DNA from: DSUN01 sp035527715
GTDB taxonomy: Bacteria > Planctomycetota > PUPC01 > DSUN01
Length of the DNA stretch: 50,281 nucleotides
Reading direction: 5' to 3'
Assembly (NCBI GenBank): GCA_035527715.1
Contig: DATKZY010000010.1
Location: 1 to 50,281 of the forward strand
Positions 39,848 to 48,015 of the stretch are shown piece by piece. The notes beneath the pieces are model-generated. The model was given only the letters and a program-made list of their open reading frames with translations. It did not search any database and was not told the DNA's origin. Both the position numbers and the translations under genes were made by a program. Position 1 is the first letter of the stretch; each line of letters begins with the position of its first letter.

Positions 39848-40695
39848 TGAGCGCGCCCGACGCCTCTCTGCGCAAAGCCCTCCTCGCCCGGCGCGTGGTC
39901 TATCTCCTGCTCGCCGCCGCCATCATCGTCACGGCCCTGGCCAAGATCAAGATGAAGGTCGTCCCCTCCCCGCTCTCGCGCCAGGTCTACGACCGCATCG
40001 AGAAGCTGGCCAAGGACAAGCCCGGCGCTCCCATCCTCCTCTCGTTCGACTACGACCCCTCGGCCAAGGAAGAGCTGTACCCGATGAGCCAGGCGCTCCT
40101 GCGCCACGCCTTCCGCCGCAACCTGCGCCCCATCGTGATGACCTTCTGGCTCAACGGCGTCGGCCTGTGCAAGGAGCTTCTCGAGCGGACCGCCAAGGAG
40201 GCGGGCAAGGAATCGGGCACCGGCTTCGTCTTCCTCGCCTACAAGCCGGGCGGCTCGAACCTCCTCCTGAACATGGGCGAGAGCCTCAAGGGAGCGTTCG
40301 ACAAGGACTTCTATGGGAAGCCCACGGAGGGCATGCCCGCCCTCGCGGGAGTGGCGTCGCTCCGCGACATCCCGGTCGTCGTCGGCATCGCGGCGGGCAG
40401 CAGCACCGAGATGTGGATCGCCTACGGGCGCGACCGGTTCGGCTTCGACTTGGCGGCAGGCTGCACCGCCGTCATCGCGCCCGACCTCTATCCGTTCCTC
40501 CAGTCGGACCAGCTCTTCGGGCTCCTCGGCGGCCTGCGCGGCGCCGCCGATTACGAGGTACTCATCGGCAAGCCCGACAGCGGGGTCGGGGGCATGCCCG
40601 CGCAGTCCGTCGCCCACTTCCTCATCATCGGGCTGATCCTCGTCGCCAACGCCCACGTGTTCCTGCGGTGGCTCAAGCGCCGCCGGGAGGCCTGA
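39847..40695 (+). CDS. Membrane protein of the MutL operon (B), with central soluble domain
   Basis: The 282-residue protein has a helix at each end (about 17-33 and 259-276) and a soluble domain between: APILLSFDYDPSAKEELYPM, RNLRPIVMTFWLNGVGL, and VVVGIAAGSSTEMWIAYGRD. The alternating strand/helix pattern and two-helix topology suggest an exported or cytoplasmic alpha/beta domain tethered on both sides. No family is recognised. The ATG overlaps the previous stop (TGATG), and the next gene begins four bases after its stop. Confidence 0.62.
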   Translation: MSAPDASLRKALLARRVVYLLLAAAIIVTALAKIKMKVVPSPLSRQVYDRIEKLAKDKPGAPILLSFDYDPSAKEELYPMSQALLRHAFRRNLRPIVMTFWLNGVGLCKELLERTAKEAGKESGTGFVFLAYKPGGSNLLLNMGESLKGAFDKDFYGKPTEGMPALAGVASLRDIPVVVGIAAGSSTEMWIAYGRDRFGFDLAAGCTAVIAPDLYPFLQSDQLFGLLGGLRGAADYEVLIGKPDSGVGGMPAQSVAHFLIIGLILVANAHVFLRWLKRRREA

Positions 40696-40699
40696 CCGC

Positions 40700-41476
40700 A
40701 TGGCCGCACCGATCCAACCCGAGCGCACGCCGGCCCAGCGAGTGGCCGAGACCGCCGTTCTGATCGCCTGCGCGCTCGGCTTCCTGGCCGCCTGCATCGC
40801 CATCCCGTGGCCGAAGGATGGCCCGTCGAAGCTCTCGATGGAGGGCATCGGCGTCTTCGTCGCCGCCGGCCTCACGCTCATCATGTACTCGTTCCTCTAC
40901 CGCGACAACCCGCTGTTCAAAGTCGCCGAGAACCTCTACGTCGGCGTCTCCCTCGGCTACGGGGCGATGATGACCTGGTATCTGTCGCTCAAGCCCGAGG
41001 TGGTGGACCCCCTGGTGTTCGCGCCGACGGGCGAGGCGCGCGTGGATGCCCTGCTCCATCGCACGGTGCCCATTCTCCTGGGCTTCCTGCTCCTCACGCG
41101 GTTGTCGCGCAAGCACGGCTGGCTCAGCCGCTACGCCTACACCATCATGATCGGCTGGGGCGCCGGCATCGGCATCCCCATTGTCGTCCACACCTACATC
41201 CTCAAGCAGCTCGGCCCCTCCGTGCAGCCCCTCACGGGCAACGTGTGGGACATCCTGGGCGGCGTGGTGATCCTGGTCGGCACGGTTTCCGTCCTCTTCT
41301 ACTTCTTCTTCTCGGTCGAGCACAAGGGGGCTGGCGGCGCCGTGTCGCGCGTCGGCATCTGGTTCCTCATGGTCTCCTTCGGCGCGTCCTTCGGCTACAC
41401 GGTGATGGGCCGCGTGTCGCTGCTGATCGGCCGCGTGGTCTTCCTCCTCCGCGACTGGCTCCAACTGAACCTGTAG
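40700..41476 (+). CDS. Polytopic membrane protein of the MutL operon (C)
   Basis: The 258-residue protein has seven or eight membrane helices (about 17-36, 46-65, 105-119, 128-150, 163-170, 183-203, 219-245). A loop SLKPEVVDPLVFAPTGEARV follows the third. It is unrecognised. It is the last gene of the tight run 34836-41476 and is followed by a palindromic element and then the rhomboid gene. Confidence 0.65.
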   Translation: MAAPIQPERTPAQRVAETAVLIACALGFLAACIAIPWPKDGPSKLSMEGIGVFVAAGLTLIMYSFLYRDNPLFKVAENLYVGVSLGYGAMMTWYLSLKPEVVDPLVFAPTGEARVDALLHRTVPILLGFLLLTRLSRKHGWLSRYAYTIMIGWGAGIGIPIVVHTYILKQLGPSVQPLTGNVWDILGGVVILVGTVSVLFYFFFSVEHKGAGGAVSRVGIWFLMVSFGASFGYTVMGRVSLLIGRVVFLLRDWLQLNL

Positions 41477-41485
41477 CCGCCGGGC

Positions 41486-41791
41486 GCAGGCCCTGTGCTT
41501 TGCCCACATCTTCCCAAGCCCCCGAACGGGGGCGGCGGAGTAAAGCCCACGGTGAGGCTCTGCGAACCGTGGGAACGCAGAGGGCCCACACACCCAGCCC
41601 CCGAAGGGGGCGGCGGAACCTCTTGCGCCCATTGAAGTTCCCCCGCCCCCTTCGGGGGCTGGCAGGCAACATTGCGTCATGCCCCACGGCTCCCAGAGCG
41701 TCGCCGTGGGCTTTATTCCGCCACGCCCTTCGGGCGTTTGCGAATCGGCCCGAAACGTGGGCAAAGATGAGCGCACAGCCCTGGGGTACCA
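41486..41791. repeat. Composite palindromic element of about 300 bp
   Basis: TTTGCCCAC near the left end (about 41499-41507) is answered by GTGGGCAAA (41756-41764) near the right end. Inside are pairs such as AGCCCCCGAAGGGGGCGG / CCGCCCCCTTCGGGGGCT and AAAGCCCACGG / CCGTGGGCTTT. The right end (GCAAAGATGAGCGC, GCCCTGGGG, TACC) resembles 13908-13940 in the 393-bp element. The design is the same: nested CCCACGG/CCGTGGG and GGGGC palindromes. It ends directly at the rhomboid start codon. Confidence 0.55.
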
Positions 41792-43408
41792 ATGGCCACG
41801 GCGGACCATTCCACCTCCCCTGCCGACGAACGCGTCGTGCCGTCGCCGCGGCCGTCGGGGCCGGCCGTCGCAACCCTCCTCGCGCTGGCCTGCGGCGCCG
41901 CGTTCGCCGCCTCGCACCTCTTCGGGAACGGGTTGGACGAGGGCACGCTCGTCGCCTGCGGGGCCAAGCATCGCGACCTCATTCTCCGCTCGCGCCAGTG
42001 GTGGCGGCTCGTGAGCGCGGGGTTCCTCCACGCCAACCTCGTGCACCTGCTGGTGAACCTCTACGCCCTCGTGGCGGTGGGGCGCGTGGTCGAGGCGCTG
42101 TGGGGCCACCGCCGGTTCCTCATCCTCTACACGGCGGCGCTCGTGGGCGGCAGCGTGGCCTCGCTGGCGGCCACACCCGGCGTTTCCGTGGGCGCGTCGG
42201 GCGCCATCTTCGGGCTGTTCGGGGCGGTCGTGGTGTTCGCGACCGTGCATCGCCAGCACATCGCACCGAGGGCGCGCGTGCCCTTGCTCATCAATCTGGC
42301 GGTCGTGCTCGCGATCAACCTCGCCCTGGGCCTCACCGTGCCCTTCATTGACAACGCGGCGCACATGGGCGGCCTCGCGACGGGCGCCGCGGCGGCTCTC
42401 GTGCTGCGGCCCGTGACGGTGCTGGGCCGGCCCGGCCCGCTCGGCGAGGCGTTCGCCTGGCTCGCCGCGGCCGCCGCGACCCTCGGCATCACCGGCGCAG
42501 TGTTCATGGCCGCCCGCAACGCGCGGGCCTCCGAGTGGCAGCGCCTCCTCGGCGGCGAGATGGAGACTCGCACCCTCGACCGCGGCGAACTGACCATCCG
42601 CGTGCCCAAGGGCTGGCAATACGAGCGGCCCCGCAAGGCGGACAAGCCGCACGTGTTCCTCCAGCCCGGGATTGGCATCGTCGCCGTTCGAGCCCTCCCG
42701 CCTCGTGAGGCCGCGGATGTCGCCTCGGCCGCCGCCGACATCCGTGCGGAATGGCTCAAGGTGGGCGAGCAGCTCGTCCGCAGCCGCGACCTCGCCATCG
42801 GGGAGCAAACGGGTATTGAGCAGTTCTTCCGCCACGAGGCTCGCGGGGAGGCACAGCTCACCCGCGAAGTCGTGTTCCCTGCACGCAACGGCCGTCTCGT
42901 CTACGTCTCGTTCACCTGCCTGGAGGAGCGCTACAAGGCGCTAGAGGTGCTCTTCGACCGCATCCTCCACAGCATCCGCGTCGGGCCGCCCGGCCGTGCC
43001 GCCACGCCCGAGGAGCGTGTGTGGGAGAAGGTGGCTGAGGACCCCAGGAACCCCGATGCCGCGGCCGCCCTGGCCGCACGCTACGCCCGCGAGGGCCGCC
43101 CCGAACAGGCGGAGCGATTGCTCCTCGCCTCCCTGCGGCGCCACCCGGGCCACGCGGCGACCCACAACCAGCTCGCCCTCTTCTACGCCACGGCCCGCCC
43201 GCCCCACCGCAAGCCGCAGGAGGCCATCCGCTCCGCCCGGAAGGCTCTGGAACTCGCGCCCGACACACCGCGGTACCTGTGCACCCTCGCCCTCGCCCAC
43301 GAAGCGGCGGGCGACAGAGCCAGCGCCCTCGCCGCCGCCCGCCGCGCCGCCGAACTCACCCCCGACGACGCCACCTATGCCGACCTCGTCAAGCGCCTCA
43401 CCAAGTAG
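41792..43408 (+). CDS. Rhomboid-family intramembrane protease with C-terminal TPR region
   Basis: This is a 538-residue protein. The rhomboid domain spans about 20-225. WWRLVSAGFLHANLVHLLVN precedes the catalytic GASGAIFG (Ser136), and AAHMGG gives His191, the serine-histidine dyad. A soluble middle domain (about 250-400) contains LTIRVPKGWQYERP. The C-terminal part has TPR-like repeats (AAALAARYAREGRPEQAERL, ATHNQLALFYATARPPHRKP). Such enzymes cut membrane proteins near helix ends; the TPRs may recruit substrates. The ATG abuts the palindromic element, so its ribosome binding site (CTGGGG) is weak and the upstream end may have been altered. Confidence 0.9.
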   Translation: MATADHSTSPADERVVPSPRPSGPAVATLLALACGAAFAASHLFGNGLDEGTLVACGAKHRDLILRSRQWWRLVSAGFLHANLVHLLVNLYALVAVGRVVEALWGHRRFLILYTAALVGGSVASLAATPGVSVGASGAIFGLFGAVVVFATVHRQHIAPRARVPLLINLAVVLAINLALGLTVPFIDNAAHMGGLATGAAAALVLRPVTVLGRPGPLGEAFAWLAAAAATLGITGAVFMAARNARASEWQRLLGGEMETRTLDRGELTIRVPKGWQYERPRKADKPHVFLQPGIGIVAVRALPPREAADVASAAADIRAEWLKVGEQLVRSRDLAIGEQTGIEQFFRHEARGEAQLTREVVFPARNGRLVYVSFTCLEERYKALEVLFDRILHSIRVGPPGRAATPEERVWEKVAEDPRNPDAAAALAARYAREGRPEQAERLLLASLRRHPGHAATHNQLALFYATARPPHRKPQEAIRSARKALELAPDTPRYLCTLALAHEAAGDRASALAAARRAAELTPDDATYADLVKRLTK

Positions 43409-43446
43409 GCCGTGGCCCGTCCCCCCACGATGCCTGACTGCGGGCC

Positions 43447-43500
43447 AGGGACGCAAGGGACATGTGGCTGGCTTAGGTCACTTTGGTCCCTTGGGTCCCT
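43447..43500. repeat. AGGGACGCAAGGGAC inverted repeat between convergent genes
   Basis: AGGGACGCAAGGGAC (43447-43461) pairs with GTCCCTTGGGTCCCT (43486-43500) at 14 of 15 positions. The right arm encodes the last residues of the DUF502 protein. The hairpin may end both convergent transcripts. Confidence 0.65.
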
Positions 43501-44207
43501 TCCACGTCACGCCCCCCTTGCACCGAGGCTGCCTGCGCGGCCCCCACCGTCTCGTTGGGCGGGACGATCACGCCGCAGGAGACGTAGAAGCGCAGGGCCT
43601 CCTCCACGGTGATCGGCAGCTCGATGACGTCGCGGCGGGGCACGAACACGACGTAGCCCGATATGGGGGCGGGCGCGCACGGGATGAGCACCTGCACCAG
43701 CTCGCCGCCCGTCGCGGCGTTGAGCGAGCGGACCCCCTGCCCCGTGACGAAGCCGATGACGTAGCTGCCCTTCAGCGGATAGGGCACGGCCACGACGCTG
43801 TGGAACGCCGGCCGCTTCTCGCCGAAGAAGAAGTCGGTGATCTGCTTCACCGACGGGTAGATGAACCTGACCAAGGGCACGTTGAGGAGCAGGCGCTGGA
43901 GCGCGGCGAGCAGGCGCCGGCCCACGAAGCTGGCCACGAGCGCGCCGACCAGCCCCGCCACGACCACGGCCCCCACGACGGCCAGGATGGCGCCCACGGC
44001 CCTCGCCGCCACATTGGTGGCCGGCACGCCCAGCAGCGCGGCGAGCTGCCGGCCGAGCCAGCGCCCCAGCATGTCGTCCACAAACCGGCACAGGATGACG
44101 ACCACATAGCCGGTGAGAAACAAGGGCAGCAGGACTGCCACCCCCGTTAGGAGGAGCCGCGCGATGCGGCGGCGCGGCTTCGCGGCAGGAGCTTGCGGCT
44201 TGCTCAT
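43473..44207 (-). CDS. DUF502-family membrane protein
   Basis: The 244-residue protein matches the DUF502 pattern: an N-terminal membrane helix (RIARLLLTGVAVLLPLFLTG), a second helix (AILAVVGAVVVAGLVGALVA), then LVRFIYPSVKQITDFFF, GSYVIGFVTGQG and VLIPCAPAPISGYVVFVPRRDVIELP in order. The function is unknown. The C-terminal EGTQGTKVT comes from an inverted repeat and is probably not ancestral. The ATG overlaps the stop of the upstream aldolase gene (44204-44207). Confidence 0.88.
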   Translation of the reverse strand: MSKPQAPAAKPRRRIARLLLTGVAVLLPLFLTGYVVVILCRFVDDMLGRWLGRQLAALLGVPATNVAARAVGAILAVVGAVVVAGLVGALVASFVGRRLLAALQRLLLNVPLVRFIYPSVKQITDFFFGEKRPAFHSVVAVPYPLKGSYVIGFVTGQGVRSLNAATGGELVQVLIPCAPAPISGYVVFVPRRDVIELPITVEEALRFYVSCGVIVPPNETVGAAQAASVQGGRDVEGTQGTKVT

Positions 44208-45256
44208 CGCCCGAATGCCTCATAGCCGAGGTCGCGAAGGCACGCCTCGACGAGCGGCTGCGCGCCCGCCACCCAGGCGTCGCGGCGCACGGCCTCGGCA
44301 AAGTGGTCAAGCTTCGGATACAGCCGCCCGCCGCACTTCTCGTCGCGGTAGCGGGGGCCGAGGCAGGCCGGCCCGAGGACGCCCGTGTCCACGAACGACA
44401 GAAGGTCGCCCTCGGTGAACGTGTTGCCCAGCTCGTCGAGGGCCTTGCGCACGCACGACTGCGCGCCGGCCTTCTCGATGGCCGTCCAGATGTTCACCTT
44501 GATGATCCCGTCGTCCTTCAGACGCGTGAAGTCGGCGGGCGAGAGGCTGGAGGTACCGTGGAGGACGAGCAGCTTGCCCACGGCGCCGCGGATGGCCTGG
44601 GCCTGGTCGCCGTGGTAGCGCAGCTCGCGGGCCGAGGCGCGGTGCTCGGTGCCCAGGTTGGGCACAATCAGGTCGCAGCCGGTCGCCTCGACGAAGCGCT
44701 TCGCCTGGGCCACCGTGGTGATCTGGTTCTTCTGCTCGCCCGTGCCCGACTCGAAAATCTCGTCCACCGCTCCCTCGACGACCACCGTGTCGCGGTGGCG
44801 CTCGACGTAGGCGGCCGTGGCCCTGATGTTCTCGTCGAAGGGCAGGGTCGAGGCGTCGAACATCACGCTCGATAGCCCCTTGAGCCGGCGCTCGAGAATC
44901 TCCGCGTCGTCCCCGGGCTGCCCGTGGTCGAGGTGCGTCATCACGCGGATCTTGCCGAACGGGCCGTCGGGCTGGGTGTAGAACGCGACCTGGGACAGCC
45001 AGGCCTCGAAGCCGAGCCACGGGTCGCCGAGGCCGGTGTAGAGCTTGATCTGCGGGCGGGCGTGGTAGGTGCCGCAGATGGAGAGGAAGAGCGGGATGTC
45101 GGGCGCGCCGACCCGCTCGCCGAAGCTCTTGGCCGCTCGCAGGCAGGCCTCGATGCCGCGCGCACACTCGGGGTTCAGGTTGATCAGCGCCACGCCCTTC
45201 TCGCGGGCCTCCTGGATGGCCTCGCGGGCATGCGTCGCGTCGGCGATCAGGGCCAT
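44204..45256 (-). CDS. Class II fructose-bisphosphate aldolase-family protein
   Basis: The 350-residue TIM-barrel protein has features of zinc-dependent class II aldolases: MTHLDHGQPGD (catalytic acid and metal histidine), SVMFDASTLPFDENI, VVVEGAVDEIF, LIVPNLGTEHR, LVLHGTSSLS (phosphate loop with zinc His) and IIKVNIWTAIEKA. It differs from typical Fba (LHGGSG is replaced by LHGTSS), so the substrate may be another ketose phosphate. AGAGGAA precedes the ATG. Promoter -10-like sequences (TATTAT/TATACA) overlap the divergent thioesterase promoter. Confidence 0.82.
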   Translation of the reverse strand: MALIADATHAREAIQEAREKGVALINLNPECARGIEACLRAAKSFGERVGAPDIPLFLSICGTYHARPQIKLYTGLGDPWLGFEAWLSQVAFYTQPDGPFGKIRVMTHLDHGQPGDDAEILERRLKGLSSVMFDASTLPFDENIRATAAYVERHRDTVVVEGAVDEIFESGTGEQKNQITTVAQAKRFVEATGCDLIVPNLGTEHRASARELRYHGDQAQAIRGAVGKLLVLHGTSSLSPADFTRLKDDGIIKVNIWTAIEKAGAQSCVRKALDELGNTFTEGDLLSFVDTGVLGPACLGPRYRDEKCGGRLYPKLDHFAEAVRRDAWVAGAQPLVEACLRDLGYEAFGR

Positions 45257-45281
45257 TGTGGTTCCTCTCGGATCTGTGTCG

Positions 45282-45309
45282 TTGACGGGGAGCCGCAGCA
45301 TTGTATAAT
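45282..45309 (+). promoter_or_regulatory. Promoter for the thioesterase-peptidase-reductase run
   Basis: TTGACG (45282-45287) and perfect TATAAT (45304-45309) have a 16-base spacer. On the other strand the same core reads TTATTATACAAT and could serve as the -10 of the divergent aldolase, giving a bidirectional promoter. Confidence 0.6.
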
Positions 45310-45352
45310 AAGCCCTGCCGACGCGCAAACTCGCAGCATCCAGGGGGATTCC

Positions 45353-46237
45353 GTGCAGACTGAGACCGAGCCGTTCCGTGTCCGCTACGCCGAGACCGAC
45401 GCCCAGGCCGTGGCCTACTACGGCACGTATTTCACCTGGTGGGAGGTGGGCGAGCTGCACTTCCTGGAGAGCCTCGGCGTGCGGGCGCCCGAGCTGGGGC
45501 GCGAGGGCATCCTCGTCGCCGCCGCCGAGTCCTACGCCCGGTTCCTCCGCCCCGCCGTCTACGACGACTTGGTGGCCGTGCGGGTCCGCCTCACTCAGGC
45601 CGCGCCCAAGCGCGTGCTGCTCGAGACGGAGCTGCACCGCGTCGAGGACGGCGCGCTGCTGGCGACGGGCAAGATGGCCCGCGTGCTCATCGGCCCGGCG
45701 GGGAAGGCCCTGCCGATCCCGCAGCCCCTCCTCGCCGTCGCGGAGGAGCGCGTCGAGCGGATCGTCGTGAGCGAGAAGGCCGACGCCTTGCTCGGCCCGG
45801 CCCCGCCGGGTGCGCGGCAGCACGAGATCGAGCTGCGCGTGCGCTACGCGGAGACCGATGCGCAGGGCGTGGCCTACTTCGGCAGCTACTACGCCTGGTT
45901 CGAGGCGGGGCGGAACGAACTGACCCGCAGCGTGGGCCTGCCCTACCGCGACCTGGAGCGCCGCGGCGTCAATCTGCCGGTCGCCGAGGCATTCTGCCGC
46001 TACCAGAGCCCCCTTCGGCCCCGCGAGGCGTTCCTCCTCACCACGGCGGTCCCCGCCCTCGGCAAGGTCAAGATGACCTTCGTCAACCGCATCACGTCGC
46101 TCGACGGCGAGCGCGAGCTCGCGCTCGGTTACACGATCCATGGCTGCACGGGCCGCGACGGGCGGCCCCAGGGCCTCCCGGCCGACGTCGTCGAACGCTT
46201 CACCCCATTGAAGGAGCCCTCACCATGCACTGGCTGA
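45353..46237 (+). CDS. Tandem hot-dog (4HBT/YbgC-like) acyl-CoA thioesterase
   Basis: The 294-residue protein contains two complete hot-dog domains. The motif RYAETDAQAVAYYGTYFTWW appears near residue 10 and RYAETDAQGVAYFGSYYAWF near residue 163. Each has the Asp used in catalysis by 4HBT/YbgC enzymes. Single-domain relatives form dimers; here both halves are fused, so one chain may form the dimer-like unit. They hydrolyse acyl-CoA thioesters; chain preference is unknown. The GTG start follows AGGGGGATT. The end overlaps the next gene by 13 bases. Confidence 0.9.
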   Translation: MQTETEPFRVRYAETDAQAVAYYGTYFTWWEVGELHFLESLGVRAPELGREGILVAAAESYARFLRPAVYDDLVAVRVRLTQAAPKRVLLETELHRVEDGALLATGKMARVLIGPAGKALPIPQPLLAVAEERVERIVVSEKADALLGPAPPGARQHEIELRVRYAETDAQGVAYFGSYYAWFEAGRNELTRSVGLPYRDLERRGVNLPVAEAFCRYQSPLRPREAFLLTTAVPALGKVKMTFVNRITSLDGERELALGYTIHGCTGRDGRPQGLPADVVERFTPLKEPSPCTG

Positions 46238-47433
46238 GAATGGAGCAGGCCCCCCTGCTGATCGCGTGCCTGGCCCTGTGCCTGCTTGCCGTGCAAGCGC
46301 AGGCGGCCGAGGCGTTGGCGGTGGACGCCGATTTCCCCGGCGGCAACGCCATCATCGAGAAGATCGAGGGCGACACCGTCGCGCTCCGCCAGGACCTCCG
46401 CGACACGGCGGGCGACTGGTTCTGGTGGCACTTCCGCGTGCGCGGGGCCGCCGGGCGCACGCTGACCTTCCGCTTCACCAAGAGCAACGTCATCGGCGTG
46501 CGCGGCCCGGCCATCAGCACCGATGGGGGGAAGACCTGGAAGTGGCTCGGCGCCGCCGCCGTCAAGGGGAACTCCTTCTCCTACGCCTTCCCCGCCGACG
46601 CGGCCGACGTGCGCTTCTGCTTCGCCATGCCCTACTTCGAGGCCAACCTGAAGGCGTTCCTCGAGCGCTATGCCGGCAGCCCCAGCCTGAAGGCCCTCAC
46701 GCTCTGCAAATCGCGCAAGGGGCGGGAGGTCGAGCGCCTCCACGTCGGAAAGCTCGATGGCGAGCCCGCCGCCCGCGTGCTCCTCACGGCCCGCCACCAC
46801 TGCTGCGAGTGCATGGCCAGCTACGCGATGGAAGGCGTCGTCGAGGCGGCCCTCGCCGACACCGACGACGGCCGCTGGTTCCGCCAGCACGTCGAGATGA
46901 TGCTCATCCCCTTCACCGACAAGGACGGCGTGGAGGACGGCGACCAGGGGAAGAACCGCAAGCCCCGCGACCACAACCGCGACTACCAGGGCGACAGCCT
47001 GTACCCGGAGACCCGCGCACTGCGCGAGCTGGTGCCGAAGTGGTCGGAGGGGCGGCTGAAGGTCTCCCTCGACCTCCATTGCCCCCACATCCGCGGCCAG
47101 CACAACGAGGTCATCTACATCGTCGGCTCGCAGGCCCCCGCCGTGTGGGAGCAGCAGTGCGCCCTCGGCAAGCTCCTCGAAGCCGTCCGCACAGGCCCCC
47201 TGCCCTATCGCGCGAGCGACAACCTGCCCTTTGGCAAGGCATGGAACACCGGGGGCAACTTTGCCTCGGGCAAGAGCTGCAGCCGTTGGGCGGGCGAGCT
47301 TCCCGGCATCCGCCTCGCTGCGTCCTTCGAGATCCCCTACGCCAACGCCGGCGGCCAGACCGTCACCGCCGAGAGCGCGCGAGCCTTCGGCCACGACCTC
47401 GCGAAGGCCATCCGCCAATACCTGGAGAAGTAG
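46225..47433 (+). CDS. Exported M14-family zinc carboxypeptidase-like protein
   Basis: The 402-residue protein has a signal peptide (LLIACLALCLLAVQAQAA), an N-terminal beta domain (about 30-150, WFWWHFRVRGAAGRTLTF) as in cytosolic-carboxypeptidase-like M14 members, and a catalytic domain. Zinc ligands are His192 and Glu195 (ARHHCCE, HxxE) and His285 (DLHCPH). The catalytic Glu is Glu369 (SFEIPYANAGG). It should be a periplasmic or secreted metallo-carboxypeptidase or amidohydrolase acting on a peptide. AAGGAG lies inside the end of the thioesterase gene, with a 13-base overlap. Confidence 0.85.
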   Translation: MHWLRMEQAPLLIACLALCLLAVQAQAAEALAVDADFPGGNAIIEKIEGDTVALRQDLRDTAGDWFWWHFRVRGAAGRTLTFRFTKSNVIGVRGPAISTDGGKTWKWLGAAAVKGNSFSYAFPADAADVRFCFAMPYFEANLKAFLERYAGSPSLKALTLCKSRKGREVERLHVGKLDGEPAARVLLTARHHCCECMASYAMEGVVEAALADTDDGRWFRQHVEMMLIPFTDKDGVEDGDQGKNRKPRDHNRDYQGDSLYPETRALRELVPKWSEGRLKVSLDLHCPHIRGQHNEVIYIVGSQAPAVWEQQCALGKLLEAVRTGPLPYRASDNLPFGKAWNTGGNFASGKSCSRWAGELPGIRLAASFEIPYANAGGQTVTAESARAFGHDLAKAIRQYLEK

Positions 47434-47442
47434 GAGGCCCCT

Positions 47443-48015
47443 ATGGCAGCGAAGAGGGAAGTGCTCATTCTGCTCGGCAGCCCGCGAAAGCGGGGCAACA
47501 GCGCCCTCCTCGCGGCCGAGGCCGCCAAGGGCGCGAAGGCCGCAGGGGCCAACGTCGAGACCGTGTACCTCCAGGGCCTCGACATCAAGGCCTGCACCGC
47601 CTGCAACGCGTGCCAGAAGAAGAACGCGAAGGGCTGCGTGATCCGCGACGACATGCGGGGGCTCTACCCGAAGCTCACGCAGGCCGACGCCCTTCTCTTC
47701 GCCTCACCCGTCTACTGGGCCAACATGTCGGCACAGATGAAGACCCTGATGGACCGCTGCTACGCGCTCGCGACCCCCTCGGGCCACGCCTTCGCGGGGA
47801 AGAGGGTCGGCATCGTCCTTGCCTACGGCGCGCCCGACGTCTTCAGCTCGGGCGGCGTGAACGCCTTGCGCGCGTTCCAGGACTCCTTCAATTTCATCGG
47901 CGCGAAAATCGCAGGCATGGTGCACGGCATGGCCTGGCAGCCGGGCGACGTGAAGAAGAACCCCGCCTTGCTCAAGGAGGCCCGCGGCCTGGGCGAAGCG
48001 CTCGCCACAAGTTGA
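47443..48015 (+). CDS. Flavodoxin-fold NADPH-dependent FMN reductase-like protein
   Basis: This 190-residue protein starts with VLILLGSPRKRGNSALLA, the FMN phosphate loop. ACTACNACQKKNAKGC (near 50-65) is a cysteine motif as in iron-sulfur flavoproteins and NAD(P)H-dependent reductases of this group. FASPVYWANMSAQMKTLMDR is the conserved FMN loop. It probably binds FMN and may hold an Fe-S cluster. It lies nine bases after the M14-type gene; a purine stretch AGGAGG precedes the ATG. Confidence 0.9.
   Translation: MAAKREVLILLGSPRKRGNSALLAAEAAKGAKAAGANVETVYLQGLDIKACTACNACQKKNAKGCVIRDDMRGLYPKLTQADALLFASPVYWANMSAQMKTLMDRCYALATPSGHAFAGKRVGIVLAYGAPDVFSSGGVNALRAFQDSFNFIGAKIAGMVHGMAWQPGDVKKNPALLKEARGLGEALATS

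Noticed and set aside
41367..42036. Arginine-rich minus-strand frames across the palindromic element and rhomboid start
   Set aside because: They overlap well-supported plus-strand genes and the repeat; composition is that of antisense GC-rich coding DNA.
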